A stretch of 59,096 bases of DNA, taken from the NCBI GenBank assembly GCA_017456005.1, contig JAFTLJ010000007.1, positions 1 to 59,096 of the forward strand, given 5' to 3'. The first letter of the stretch is position 1. Each line of letters starts with the position of its first letter. Source of the DNA: Clostridia bacterium (GTDB taxonomy: Bacteria > Bacillota > Clostridia > Oscillospirales > CAG-272). A program made the translations under genes and the position numbers. The notes beneath the pieces were generated by a model that had not been told where the DNA came from, did no database searches, and saw only the letters and a list, made by a program, of their open reading frames with translations. Positions 34,288-43,789 of the stretch are shown here, piece by piece.

Positions 34288-35886
34288 TTAAATAATATTA
34301 GCGCTTGCTATACGTTGCCATTCAGGCACGTTGCCGTCGGTGAAGGGTAAAACCTCTTCACAAAGCTCGGCTATTTCGCCTATTTCGCCGTTTGCATAGG
34401 AGATAAGGCGCTCGCGGCAGCTTTTAAGCCTTTGTATAAGACCGCCCAGGCGTATATCTTGCACCTCGAAGCCATAGGTCTTGTTTACCGCGTACCATTG
34501 CGTGCGCAAAGCCGCATGGAATTTTTCTGTGCGGTTTATTGCTTCCGTATAGTCGTTTTCCGCCAGAGCAAGGAGCGCGGCTTTATCGCCCGCGGTGTAA
34601 AGCGCGCGTGTGCGTTCGGCAAGGTCGAATTTTATTTCCAGACACTCGCATAGCGTAGCCGCCGTTTCGAATAGGGAGGCAAAATTCGGGCTTTCTTCTG
34701 CACGTTTGCGGAGCATAGAGGCGTACTCCGCAAAAACTTTTGTTTCAACCTCGTGCTGCGCGTTCGTGCTTAAAATGCCGAGGAAGGGGTCGTCGTAAAG
34801 TCGGTTTTTGCTGTAATTTGATGTGCCCACGGTGGTGCTTTTGCCATAGATGAAATTGGGTAGCTCCAGCTCCATAAAAGCATCGTATTCTTCGCCTGTT
34901 ATTTCCTTAAAGCGAGCGCGCATTTCCTCTTCGGAAAGCCCCTCTGCTATAGCCGCAGCCTTCATAAGCATAGCGAGCGCAGAGAAGTATGGGCATTCGC
35001 CGCCGTTATCGCCCCACATTGTGAAGATGGCGTTTTTCACTCCGCCGTCTATGCAGGCGGGGATAGCTATGCTGTTGCGTCGGTTGCTGAGGGTATTGTG
35101 CGGCATAAATCCGCCCCATATCCACGCGCCGCCCGCAAACCATACGTTATCCGAAAGCTTGTAAGAGGAGGCTATCATGGCGTCGTATACCTCGCGCTTT
35201 TCACCGTAGTAATCCCAATATACCATAGTGCAGTTTTTGGGGATCTTTTCTGTGATTTCCTTTGGAAAATCCACAACTTTATCTGTGCGGTAATCGCCGT
35301 TTTGCATAAGGCGGAAGAACATATCTTCCCACATAAGAACCTCGTAGCCGTATTTTTTTGCTATTTCGCAAACTCTGTTAAGGTGCTTTAAAAGTATTTC
35401 GTAGCGGTTGCAGAAGCCGTGGCGGTCGAGATATTTGCCAAGACCCACGTAATGTGCCTCGTCCATACCTATGTGCAGCTTGCGGGAGCTTACCGTTTTG
35501 GCAAGGGAAGATATCATGTTTTCTATAAACTCGTACGTGCGTTCATCGTCTATCATAAGGATATCGGCGATATCTTTTATTTTGTCGTATTTCGGCCAGC
35601 GGAAGATAGCGTTGAGGTGCGCAAGAGTCTGTATGCAGGGGATAAGCTCTATGCCCCTGCTTTTTGCGTACTCATCGAGCTCGCGAAGCTCGGAAGGGGA
35701 GTATCTGCCGCGTTTGTAGCCGAAAAACGGCTCGCCCTCTACCTCGTACGTATCCTCGGTATAGAGCATAGCGCAGTTATATCCCATTTTCGAGATGAGG
35801 TCGAAGAACTTTTTAAGCCCCGACACGCTCGGCACGGCATTCCGCGAGCAATCTATCATCACGCCGAAATAATCGAAATTTTTCAT
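34288..35886 (-). CDS. GH20-like beta-N-acetylhexosaminidase, cytoplasmic
   Basis: A 532-aa TIM-barrel glycosidase. KLHIGMDEAHYVG near residue 140 contains the Asp-Glu pair of GH20 (HxGxDE); ELIPCIQTLAHLN and EVLMWEDMFFRL are further conserved strands. GH20 enzymes remove terminal GlcNAc or GalNAc by substrate-assisted catalysis. There is no signal peptide, so it works on imported oligosaccharides. The C-terminal ~180 residues are helical. GGAGG lies three to eight bases before ATG 35886, which is preferred over ATG 35898. Divergent from a sialidase-like gene, forming a glycan-use locus. Confidence 0.85.
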   Translation of the reverse strand: MKNFDYFGVMIDCSRNAVPSVSGLKKFFDLISKMGYNCAMLYTEDTYEVEGEPFFGYKRGRYSPSELRELDEYAKSRGIELIPCIQTLAHLNAIFRWPKYDKIKDIADILMIDDERTYEFIENMISSLAKTVSSRKLHIGMDEAHYVGLGKYLDRHGFCNRYEILLKHLNRVCEIAKKYGYEVLMWEDMFFRLMQNGDYRTDKVVDFPKEITEKIPKNCTMVYWDYYGEKREVYDAMIASSYKLSDNVWFAGGAWIWGGFMPHNTLSNRRNSIAIPACIDGGVKNAIFTMWGDNGGECPYFSALAMLMKAAAIAEGLSEEEMRARFKEITGEEYDAFMELELPNFIYGKSTTVGTSNYSKNRLYDDPFLGILSTNAQHEVETKVFAEYASMLRKRAEESPNFASLFETAATLCECLEIKFDLAERTRALYTAGDKAALLALAENDYTEAINRTEKFHAALRTQWYAVNKTYGFEVQDIRLGGLIQRLKSCRERLISYANGEIGEIAELCEEVLPFTDGNVPEWQRIASANII

Positions 35887-36106
35887 ACAATCCTCCAAAA
35901 AACGAATAGATTTGTTACTTTAAGTATAATAAAAAATAAATATCTGTGTCAGTTATCATCATTTTAACACAAAGACTTCCCAAAATCCACATAAAATTCG
36001 GAAAAATTCATAAAAAAATTGATAAAATTAAATTTTTCCTATGGATTTGCTTTTGAAAATATGGTAGAATATGTTTGCAAAATACTTTTGTAAAGGATAT
36101 TTCGGT

Positions 36107-37321
36107 ATGGCAGAGCTTAAGGATATTACATTTATAGAAAACCAGATAAGCTTTACAGACCCCGATTACCGCCTGTACGTTCCCAAAAATACGGAATATG
36201 AATATAACAACGTTCATCTGTACGTTGTAGAGCATAGCCGCAGCGGAATGCTTATAGCGTTCTGGACGCAGAGCACCTGCGAAAACAACGGCGATAACCA
36301 CGTGGTTACGGCCAAAAGCGGGGACGGCGGAAAAACTTGGTCGAAGCCCGATTTTGTCGTGGGGTGCCGAAATTTCGATAAGGAAACGGGCAAAAGAGAT
36401 GCCCAGGCAAGCTGGGGCTTTCCGATAGTTTCCGCATCGGGCAGGATATATTTGTTTTATTACCGTGAAATTCCCGGCGTAAAGGATTGCTCCGCGCAGA
36501 TAACGGGCGCGTTTTCCTGCATATATTCCGACGATATCGGCGAAAGCTGGAGCGAAAGCGGAGATATACCGCAGAGAAAGACTCCCTACGATTTCAGAGA
36601 GAATATTCAGGATAATATCGTGTTTGAATTACCGATGAAGCTGCCCGACGGAACGCACCTTGCGGGCTTTACAAAATTCGCAAGCCGCTATATAAGCTTA
36701 CCGAAGCGAAGCTGTGTGGGCGTATATTTTTATCGCTTCAAAAACATCGACGATGACCCAGAAATAAAAGACCTCGAGATAGAAATTTTACCCGATGACG
36801 AGGGCTTGCATGTTTTTCAGCCGAACGGCAATATGGGCAAAATAGAGGAGCCGTCTATGGTCACGCTGCCCGACGGCAGGATATTCTGCTCTATGCGCAC
36901 CAACCTCGGCGGAATATTTTATTCCGTTTCCGCAGATATGGGCAAAACGTGGACAGAGCCTATGCCGCTTGCCTTTTCGGACAATACTTTTTTTACGCAT
37001 CCGCTTTCCCCTTGCCCCATCTTCGACCTGAAGGACGGACGCTTTATGCAGCTTTACCACGGGGCGTGCGACGTGAGCCGACCGTACCACCCGCGCAATA
37101 CCTTGCGGAAGGCAATAGGCTATTTTGACCCCGACGGCAAACAGCCCATACGCTTTGATAAAGAAAACGATTCGCTATATATGCGTTTGGAGCCGGAAAA
37201 AGTAATGCTCGGCGACGATGTACAGATAGCCGTATACGGCTCTATGACGTATATGAACGGCAAAAAGATACTTTGGTACCCCGACCGTAAATTTTTCTTG
37301 CTCGGCAAGGACGTTGAGTAA
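36107..37321 (+). CDS. Sialidase-like beta-propeller protein (BNR family)
   Basis: A 404-aa propeller. Asp-box-like repeats are visible (SGDGGKTW, SDDIGESW, SADMGKTW). PDGRIFCSMRT resembles the Arg strand of sialidases, but a clear N-terminal RIP motif is not seen, so the substrate may not be sialic acid. No signal peptide: intracellular. ATG 36107 (MAELKDITF) follows AAAGGA, whereas the upstream in-frame ATG 36071 lacks a site. A CE4 deacetylase follows after 51 bp, apparently in the same operon. Confidence 0.8.
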   Translation: MAELKDITFIENQISFTDPDYRLYVPKNTEYEYNNVHLYVVEHSRSGMLIAFWTQSTCENNGDNHVVTAKSGDGGKTWSKPDFVVGCRNFDKETGKRDAQASWGFPIVSASGRIYLFYYREIPGVKDCSAQITGAFSCIYSDDIGESWSESGDIPQRKTPYDFRENIQDNIVFELPMKLPDGTHLAGFTKFASRYISLPKRSCVGVYFYRFKNIDDDPEIKDLEIEILPDDEGLHVFQPNGNMGKIEEPSMVTLPDGRIFCSMRTNLGGIFYSVSADMGKTWTEPMPLAFSDNTFFTHPLSPCPIFDLKDGRFMQLYHGACDVSRPYHPRNTLRKAIGYFDPDGKQPIRFDKENDSLYMRLEPEKVMLGDDVQIAVYGSMTYMNGKKILWYPDRKFFLLGKDVE

Positions 37322-37372
37322 CCCGAATATTCAAAAAATTACAAAAATATAATATAAAAAGGAGATTTTACG

Positions 37373-38206
37373 ATGATTTTATTCGATAGATACCCCGGCG
37401 GCAAAAAATATGCCTGCACCTTTAGCTACGACGATGGCTGTAAGCAGGACAGACGCCTTGTAGAGCTTTTCAACAAATACGGCATGAAGTGCACGTTCAA
37501 TATGTTCTCCGGCTCTATGATGAGCGACAGCGGCGAGGGCATAAAAATGCGCGAGCTTTCCACGCTTTTTGCAGGGCACGAGATAGCGGCGCACGCGCAC
37601 AACCACCCTCACCTGGAAAGAATGCCGCTTACCGCGCAGTATGAACAGATAATAAAAGACAGGGAACTGCTCGAGCCGCACTACGGCAAGATAATACGTG
37701 GGCTTGCTTACCCATTCGGCACTTATTCCGAAGATACTTTTACGGCTATGAAGACGGCGGGAATAGTTTACGGCAGAACGGTTGCTTCCAACTCCTCTAC
37801 CTTCGCGCCCCCCGCGACAGACAGAGAGTTTCTTACATGGGCACCCACGACGCACCACAACGAAGCGGCAATGCCCATCAAACGTTTCCTGTATAACGTA
37901 GAAAAAGCACCGTGGCGTGCCGGCGGCTTGCTCTATATTTGGGGGCACTCATACGAATTTGACAACGCCGCTTCCCCTGTACACTGGGAAGAATTTGAGG
38001 AGTTTTTGAAACAGCTTGCGGCACATGCAGACAACATCTGGTTTGCTACAAACATCGAGGTTTATGATTACATAAAGGCAACGCAGTCTATACGCACGTC
38101 TGCAAACGGCAAGATACTCTACAACCCCACAGACACGGACGTTTGGGTGTCTGACGGGGAAAAGGATATAAAAATCCCTGCGGCGGCAGATGTCGTACTT
38201 CCTTAA
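37373..38206 (+). CDS. Polysaccharide deacetylase (CE4/NodB)-like protein
   Basis: A 277-aa enzyme with the NodB fold. FSYDDGCKQD carries the catalytic and metal Asp pair, and EIAAHAHNHPHL the H-x3-H metal site. RGLAYPFGTYSE and GGLLYIWGHSYEFD are the later conserved loops. No signal peptide, unlike wall-modifying deacetylases, so it may deacetylate imported sugars. AAGGAG precedes ATG 37373. Cotranscribed with the sialidase-like gene. Confidence 0.88.
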   Translation: MILFDRYPGGKKYACTFSYDDGCKQDRRLVELFNKYGMKCTFNMFSGSMMSDSGEGIKMRELSTLFAGHEIAAHAHNHPHLERMPLTAQYEQIIKDRELLEPHYGKIIRGLAYPFGTYSEDTFTAMKTAGIVYGRTVASNSSTFAPPATDREFLTWAPTTHHNEAAMPIKRFLYNVEKAPWRAGGLLYIWGHSYEFDNAASPVHWEEFEEFLKQLAAHADNIWFATNIEVYDYIKATQSIRTSANGKILYNPTDTDVWVSDGEKDIKIPAAADVVLP

Positions 38207-38220
38207 AACGGAAAAATTAA

Positions 38221-38252
38221 AAGCAACGATGGAACCATCGTTGCTTTTTTTT
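38221..38252 (+). terminator. Intrinsic terminator of deacetylase operon
   Basis: AAGCAACGATGG, two-base loop, CCATCGTTGCTT followed by a T tract. Confidence 0.88.
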
Positions 38253-38294
38253 GCGTACTTGTATACAATTCCTTAATTTTTTTTGCAAAAAGTA

Positions 38295-38324
38295 TTTACA
38301 AATATAACAAATGTGTGGTACAAT
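38295..38324 (+). promoter_or_regulatory. Promoter of the sodium/solute symporter gene
   Basis: TTTACA (38295-38300), 18 bp, TACAAT (38319-38324). Confidence 0.65.
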
Positions 38325-38381
38325 AGGCAATATTCGTTTGAAACTTATAAACAATCAGAAAATTTGGAGGTAAAAAATCAA

Positions 38382-39953
38382 ATGGATAGCAAAACAACCC
38401 AAATTCTGATTGCAATGGTCATATATATGGCAATAGTTATTGCAATCGGTATTATTTTCGCAAAAAGAGCAAACAAAAGCTCGGAGGATTATTTCCTCGG
38501 TGGCCGTTCGCTCGGTCCTTGGGTAACGGCTATGAGCGCAGAAGCTTCCGATATGAGCGGCTGGCTGCTTATGGGCTTGCCCGGTGTGGCTTACTGGTGC
38601 GGTCTTGCAGATGCGGCATGGACAGCCATCGGCCTTGCAATCGGTACATACTTCAACTGGCTCATCGTTTCCAAACGCTTGCGCCGCTACAGCGTAAGAG
38701 CAAACAACTCTATCACGCTCCCCGACTTTTTCTCTAACAGATTCCGCGAGAAAAACAAGATAATCATGACGCTTTCCGCGCTCTTTATTCTCATTTTCTT
38801 CACGGTTTACGCGGCAAGCTGCTTTGTAGCCTGCGGAAAGCTTTTCGCAACGCTCTTCGGCGCGCCCTACGTGGCTATGATGATAGTGGGTGCTGTGTTC
38901 GTGCTTCTCTACACAATACTCGGCGGCTTCCTCGCAGAGAGCGCTTCCGACTTTATGCAGGGTATAGTTATGTTTGCGGCTCTTGTTGTTATCGTTATTA
39001 TCGGTACCGTTAACGCAGGCGGTCTCGGCGCGGTTATGGAAAACGCAAATTCCATTCCCGGCTTCTTTGAATTCTTCGGTATGGCACAGCCGAGCCTTGA
39101 CGCAAACGAGGTTCAGCAGGTTGTAGACGGCGTTCCTCAGTTTGGCGAGGCTGCCCCCTACGGCGTTCTTAAGATCTGCTCTATGCTTGCTTGGGGTCTC
39201 GGTTACTTCGGCATGCCTCAGGTTCTTCTCCGCTTTATGGCTATTCGCCATGAAAACGAGCTTAAACGCTCCCGCCGTATCGCTATGATATGGGTAGTTA
39301 TCTCTCTTGCCGTTGCCGTATTCATCGGTATCATGGGCAGAGCGGCGTTCCCCACAGCGCATCTTACGGCTTCCGATGCGGAAAACATATTTATCACTCT
39401 TGCTACAAACTCCTTGCCCGCGATACTCGCAGGCTTTGTAATGGCAGGTATCCTTGCGGCTACCATCAGCTCCTCCGACTCCTATCTGCTTATAGCGGCC
39501 TCCGCTGTGGCAAAGAACATCTTCCAGGGTGTTGTTAAGAAGAAGGCAACGGACAAACAGGTTATGCTCGTTACGAGAATCACGCTTCTTACAATAGCTC
39601 TTATAGCTATCGTTATCGCGCTAAATGAAGACAGCGTTATCTTCGATGTGGTTTCCTTCGCTTGGGCAGGCTTTGGCGCAACGTTCGGCCCGCTTATGAT
39701 CTTCTCCCTCTTCTGGAAGAGAATCAACCGCGCAGGCGCTGTTGCGGGTATGGTAAGCGGCGCTTCCATGGTATTTATCTGGAAGCTTGGTATAAGCAGG
39801 CTCGGCGGCGTGTTTGCTATTTACGAGCTTTTGCCAGCATTCATAATTTCCTCTATCTGCATAGTTGTGGTTTCCTTGCTTACGAAAGCTCCTTCCAAAG
39901 AAATAGAAGAAGATTTCGAGGCTGCCAAAAACGGTGTAGGTGTTGAAGGCTGA
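38382..39953 (+). CDS. putP: Sodium:solute symporter, PutP-like (proline)
   Basis: A 523-aa member of the SSS family with about 13 membrane segments. The N-terminal EDYFLGGRSLGPWVTAMSAEASDMSGWLLMGLPG is the proline symporter signature, and SSSDSYLLIAASA in segment 9 holds the sodium-site Ser/Thr/Asp. Start ATG 38382 is preceded by TGGAGGT; the longer frame from 38283 covers the promoter. Imports proline with Na+. Monocistronic. Confidence 0.9.
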   Translation: MDSKTTQILIAMVIYMAIVIAIGIIFAKRANKSSEDYFLGGRSLGPWVTAMSAEASDMSGWLLMGLPGVAYWCGLADAAWTAIGLAIGTYFNWLIVSKRLRRYSVRANNSITLPDFFSNRFREKNKIIMTLSALFILIFFTVYAASCFVACGKLFATLFGAPYVAMMIVGAVFVLLYTILGGFLAESASDFMQGIVMFAALVVIVIIGTVNAGGLGAVMENANSIPGFFEFFGMAQPSLDANEVQQVVDGVPQFGEAAPYGVLKICSMLAWGLGYFGMPQVLLRFMAIRHENELKRSRRIAMIWVVISLAVAVFIGIMGRAAFPTAHLTASDAENIFITLATNSLPAILAGFVMAGILAATISSSDSYLLIAASAVAKNIFQGVVKKKATDKQVMLVTRITLLTIALIAIVIALNEDSVIFDVVSFAWAGFGATFGPLMIFSLFWKRINRAGAVAGMVSGASMVFIWKLGISRLGGVFAIYELLPAFIISSICIVVVSLLTKAPSKEIEEDFEAAKNGVGVEG

Positions 39954-39979
39954 AGCGTAATAATTGAATAACGTAAAAA

Positions 39980-40024
39980 AGATAGAACGTATCGGCATAA
40001 GCCGAGAAGTTCTATCTTTTTTTG
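39980..40024. terminator. Bidirectional terminator
   Basis: AGATAGAAC...TCGGC, loop ATAA, GCCGA...GTTCTATCT then a T tract. It lies between the convergent symporter and ZnuA-like genes. Confidence 0.85.
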
Positions 40025-40034
40025 AAAGTAAATT

Positions 40035-40988
40035 TTATTTCAGCGCTTCGCGCAGGGCAGCTGCATTTTCACGCATAAGCTCTATATAAGTTACACCTGC
40101 ATCGAAATCTGCTTTGGCAACGGTTTCGCAGGCGTGAAAAGCAAGCTTTTTTGCCCCCGTTGCATCGCAGATAGCGTTTGCTATATTACCTGTGGAAAGG
40201 GAAATATGGAATACGGCAGGGATGTTTTCTTCCGATACGTGCGTTATAAGCTCGGCGAGGGTTGCGGCGCTGGGCTCTGTATTTCCGGCGCAGCCGGGGA
40301 ATGCGGCGTGGTAGGAAAGCCCGTATGCCTCTGTGAAATATATAAGAGGGAAGCGGTCGCCGAAAACAAGCTCGCGGCGCGCGCCGCCCGCCACGATCTC
40401 TTTAATTTCGGCATCTACGGCAGAAAGCTCTGCTCTATATGCCGCGAGGTTTTCGCGGTAAAGAGCCTCGTTTTCTTTGTCAACCTCGCACAGGGCCTCT
40501 GCTATCGCTTCGCAGGCGAGCGCGGCGTTGCGCGGGCTTGCCCAGACGTGCTCGTCATATTCGCTGTGGGGGTGGCTGTGGTCGTGTTCGCCGCCATCGC
40601 CGTGCTCATGGTGGTGCTCCGAGCAGATGAGCCCCTCTGTATGCTCCATAAGCTTTATTATCTTCATATCCGGGTTTTCCGCGGCGGCTATTACGTTTTC
40701 CACCCAAGCGTCTGCCGCGCCGCCAACGTATATGAATATATCGCATTTGCTTACAACCAGCATATCGCGCGGCGTGGGGTCATAGGAGTGGCTGTCTGCA
40801 CCGCATGGCAAGAGCATCGTGACTTCCGCATTTTCGCCTGCCAGCGCACGAGAAAAATCGTACGGCGCGAATATCGTGGTCACTATGGATATTTTTTCTT
40901 CGCCCGAAGTATTTCCGCAGGAGCAAAGCGGAAGCGCGGATATGGCAAAAGCCAAAAAGCATATTATTATTTTTTTTGTTAATTTCAT
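40035..40988 (-). CDS. Zinc/manganese-binding lipoprotein, ZnuA-like
   Basis: A 317-aa solute-binding protein of the TroA/ZnuA group. Signal sequence with lipobox PLCSC (Cys near 23). Metal ligands fit: SHSYDPTPRD (first His), His-rich acidic loop HHHEHGDGGEHDHSHPH near 125-142, EHVWASPRN (second His), YHAAFPG (third His). The His-rich loop is typical for zinc. No permease or ATPase gene (znuB/znuC) lies next to it, so it must work with a transporter encoded elsewhere. Confidence 0.88.
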   Translation of the reverse strand: MKLTKKIIICFLAFAISALPLCSCGNTSGEEKISIVTTIFAPYDFSRALAGENAEVTMLLPCGADSHSYDPTPRDMLVVSKCDIFIYVGGAADAWVENVIAAAENPDMKIIKLMEHTEGLICSEHHHEHGDGGEHDHSHPHSEYDEHVWASPRNAALACEAIAEALCEVDKENEALYRENLAAYRAELSAVDAEIKEIVAGGARRELVFGDRFPLIYFTEAYGLSYHAAFPGCAGNTEPSAATLAELITHVSEENIPAVFHISLSTGNIANAICDATGAKKLAFHACETVAKADFDAGVTYIELMRENAAALREALK

Positions 40989-41170
40989 TATTTATTTTCG
41001 TCTTTCTTATGTGTATATAATAACATAATATCATATTTTGCGGAATTTTCAATATAAAAAATAAAATAAATCTTGCCAAAAGCGGTTTACTTTTTCTTTC
41101 GCCTATGTTATACTAATTTTGAATTTATTGCCTTTTGGGCAAAAAACATAAACTCGGAGGTTTAAAAATT

Positions 41171-41440
41171 ATGAAAGCAGTTATTTCTGTTACAGGTAAA
41201 GACGGTGTTGGCATCGTTGCAAAGGTTAGCGCAAAATGCGCTGAATGCGGAGCTAATATTATAGATATTTCTCAGACTGTTCTCGGCGGCTATTTTGCCA
41301 TGATCATGATCGCAGACGTCAGCGCGCTCAACGTTCAGTTCGGCGATTTTGTAGACTATATGGCGGCAGCAGGCAAGGAGAGCGGCCTTCAGATAAATAC
41401 AATGCACGAAGACATCTTCAATTCCATGCACAAAATCTGA
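41171..41440 (+). CDS. ACT-domain protein (UPF0237)
   Basis: An 89-aa single ACT domain (MKAVISVTGKDGVGIVAKVS, then a hydrophobic strand QTVLGGYFAMIMIADVS). Such proteins bind amino acids or partners and regulate other enzymes. It is paired with DUF711 (17-bp gap), an association found in many Firmicutes. CGGAGG precedes ATG 41171. Confidence 0.93.
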   Translation: MKAVISVTGKDGVGIVAKVSAKCAECGANIIDISQTVLGGYFAMIMIADVSALNVQFGDFVDYMAAAGKESGLQINTMHEDIFNSMHKI

Positions 41441-41457
41441 CTCTGCGGAGGTAAATT

Positions 41458-42822
41458 ATGTCCATCGTAACTACAACAGATATTCTTGAAACTATAAATA
41501 TGATACAGCACGAAAACCTTGACGTGCGTACCATTACAATGGGTATTTCTCTTTACGATTGCGTTTCCGACGATATAGGCAGACTTTGCGATAATATTTA
41601 CGATAAAATCACAAAAAGAGCCGAAAATATCGTTAAAGTTGGCGACGGCATCGGCAAAAAATACGGTATTCCAATAGTAAACAAGCGTGTTTCCGTAACA
41701 CCTGTGGCGCTTATCGGCGGTAAATCTTCTGCAGATGATTACGTTAAGATAGCAAAAACGCTCGACCGCGCCGCAAAAGAGATCGGTATAAACTTTATAG
41801 GCGGTTATTCCGCACTCGTTCAGAAGGGCATGTCCCGCGGAGGCGAAGAGCTTATAAAGTCCATTCCCCAGGCGCTCACGGAAACAGATTTCCTTTGCTC
41901 CTCGCTCAATGTTGCCTCTACAAAAGCGGGCATCAATATGGACGCGATTTATATGGCAGGCAAGGCTATAAAAGAGCTTGCTTACCTCACGAAAGACAGA
42001 AACTCCATAGGCTGTGCTAAATTCGTAGTGTTTGCCAACGCTCCCGAGGATAACCCCTTTATGGCGGGCGCTTTCCACGGTATAGGCGAGCCCGAATGTG
42101 TAATAAACGTGGGCGTTTCCGGCCCCGGTGTTGTTGCGGCGGCTATTAAACGCGCGGGTAACTGCGATTTCGGCGAGCTTGCAAACATCATAAAGAAAAC
42201 AGCATATAAAATTACAAGCGTAGGTCAGCTCGTTGCCACAGATGCTGCGGCAGAGCTCGGTGTGCCCTTCGGCATAGTAGACCTTTCGCTTGCCCCCACC
42301 CCCGCTATAGGCGACAGCGTTGCAAGAATACTCGAAAATATGGGTCTTGAACGCTGCGGCACACACGGCACGACAGCCGCGCTCGCTATGCTCAACGATG
42401 CCGTTAAAAAAGGCGGCGTAATGGCAAGCTCCTCTGTGGGCGGTCTTTCCGGCGCATTTATTCCCGTTTCCGAGGATGAAGGTATGATAGAAGCGGTCAA
42501 TGTAGGCGCGCTCCACCTCAACAAGCTCGAAGCGATGACGGCGGTTTGTTCCGTTGGCCTCGATATGATAGCTATCCCCGGCGACACCCCCGTAGAAACT
42601 ATCTGCGGTATTATTGCAGACGAAATAGCCATAGGCGTTGTAAACACTAAGACAACGGCGGCACGCCTTATACCCGCATACGGCAAGAAGGTTGGCGACA
42701 GCGTGGACTTCGGCGGCTTGCTCGGCACAGCACCCATTATGGAAGTAAGCCCCTATTCCTCCTGCGAATTTATTCACCGCGGCGGTCATATTCCCGCGCC
42801 CATGCACAGCCTTAAGAACTGA
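41458..42822 (+). CDS. UPF0210/DUF711 family protein
   Basis: A 454-aa protein of a conserved family of unknown function (DUF711), whose known structure resembles glycyl-radical-enzyme barrels although no glycyl-radical motif is visible. Conserved features here are [12 protein letters not shown] at the N-terminus, [13 protein letters not shown] and [23 protein letters not shown]. Ribosome site GGAGG upstream of ATG. Cotranscribed with the ACT-domain gene, which may regulate it. Confidence 0.92.
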   Translation: MSIVTTTDILETINMIQHENLDVRTITMGISLYDCVSDDIGRLCDNIYDKITKRAENIVKVGDGIGKKYGIPIVNKRVSVTPVALIGGKSSADDYVKIAKTLDRAAKEIGINFIGGYSALVQKGMSRGGEELIKSIPQALTETDFLCSSLNVASTKAGINMDAIYMAGKAIKELAYLTKDRNSIGCAKFVVFANAPEDNPFMAGAFHGIGEPECVINVGVSGPGVVAAAIKRAGNCDFGELANIIKKTAYKITSVGQLVATDAAAELGVPFGIVDLSLAPTPAIGDSVARILENMGLERCGTHGTTAALAMLNDAVKKGGVMASSSVGGLSGAFIPVSEDEGMIEAVNVGALHLNKLEAMTAVCSVGLDMIAIPGDTPVETICGIIADEIAIGVVNTKTTAARLIPAYGKKVGDSVDFGGLLGTAPIMEVSPYSSCEFIHRGGHIPAPMHSLKN

Positions 42823-42834
42823 GTGCGAGGGAAA

Positions 42835-43788
42835 ATGAAAAAAATGGTTTCTCTTATAGCAATAATTTTTGCGTTCGCGCTCACACTAGCTTTTATTACG
42901 GGCTGTGAAGCCCCCGCAGGCGGCGAAACTTCGGGCGAAAGCACGAGCGCAAGCGTTACCACAAGCGCCGAGGCAGGCACTACGGGCACCACTGCGGCGA
43001 CAACAACTGCTACCACAAGCAAAACAACGGCAAATACCACCACGAAGAGCACCACAAAGGTGACGACAACAGCCACGACAACGGCGACAACAAGGGTTAC
43101 CACAAAGGCAACCACAAAGGCAACCACTACCGCCACAACGGTAACGCCGAAGAACGTGACCATATTCCTCGACCCCGGCCACGGCGGCAGCGACCCGGGC
43201 GTTATAAGAACGTACGAGGGCGTTACATACGAGGAAGCGGACATAAACCTTTCCGTTGCCCTCAAAGCAAAGGAAGCGCTCGAAAAGCGCGGCTATACCG
43301 TGGTTATGTCCCGTGAAACGGACAAAACCGTTGCGCTAGACAGCCGTACGCCTATGGCACAGAAGGCGGGCGCAGATATGTTTATCTTTATCCACGTAAA
43401 CTCCTTCAGCGATTCTTCCGTTGCGGGCACAAGAATGTACTATACGCACCGCACGGGGCTTTCCTACGATGCGCGTGATTTTGCCACGTATTTCGCAGAG
43501 GAATTCGACGACATACGCGAGGTGCCTTTGAGCTCTAACCCCGATAAGCTGGCATATCCGCATATGAAGCCCTCGCGCGTGTGCAGCGACAAGGACCTTT
43601 ACGGCAGCGGCAGATACCTCGCCGTGCTCGCCGCGAAGGAAATTCCCTCTGTTCTCATAGAGCTCGGATTTATAACGAACGACAACGACCTTGTTATGCT
43701 AAAAAGCCAGTGGTGGCAGGGTTATGTTGCCACAGCCATTGCAGATGCGGTGGATTCTGCATACTACGATATTTCCTACGGTGAATGA
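42835..43788 (+). CDS. N-acetylmuramoyl-L-alanine amidase, lipoprotein
   Basis: A 317-aa cell wall hydrolase. N-terminal signal with lipobox FITGC, then a ~75-residue Thr/Ala-rich linker, then an Amidase_3 domain: FLDPGHGGSDPG (zinc His), EEADINLSVALK (zinc Glu), FIHVNSF (zinc His), and VLIELGFITN with the catalytic Glu. The low-complexity linker (repeats such as KATTKATTT) spans the wall. ATG 42835 with GAGGG upstream. The SGNH hydrolase gene starts one base after its stop. Confidence 0.9.
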   Translation: MKKMVSLIAIIFAFALTLAFITGCEAPAGGETSGESTSASVTTSAEAGTTGTTAATTTATTSKTTANTTTKSTTKVTTTATTTATTRVTTKATTKATTTATTVTPKNVTIFLDPGHGGSDPGVIRTYEGVTYEEADINLSVALKAKEALEKRGYTVVMSRETDKTVALDSRTPMAQKAGADMFIFIHVNSFSDSSVAGTRMYYTHRTGLSYDARDFATYFAEEFDDIREVPLSSNPDKLAYPHMKPSRVCSDKDLYGSGRYLAVLAAKEIPSVLIELGFITNDNDLVMLKSQWWQGYVATAIADAVDSAYYDISYGE

Positions 43789-43789
43789 T

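Noticed and set aside
41389-42807. 472-codon minus-strand frame opposite the DUF711 gene
   Set aside because: Shadow frame; DUF711 is well conserved on the plus strand.
42955-43145. Threonine-codon-rich repeat in the amidase gene as a DNA tandem repeat
   Set aside because: It encodes a flexible Thr/Ala linker; repeats are short and imperfect.
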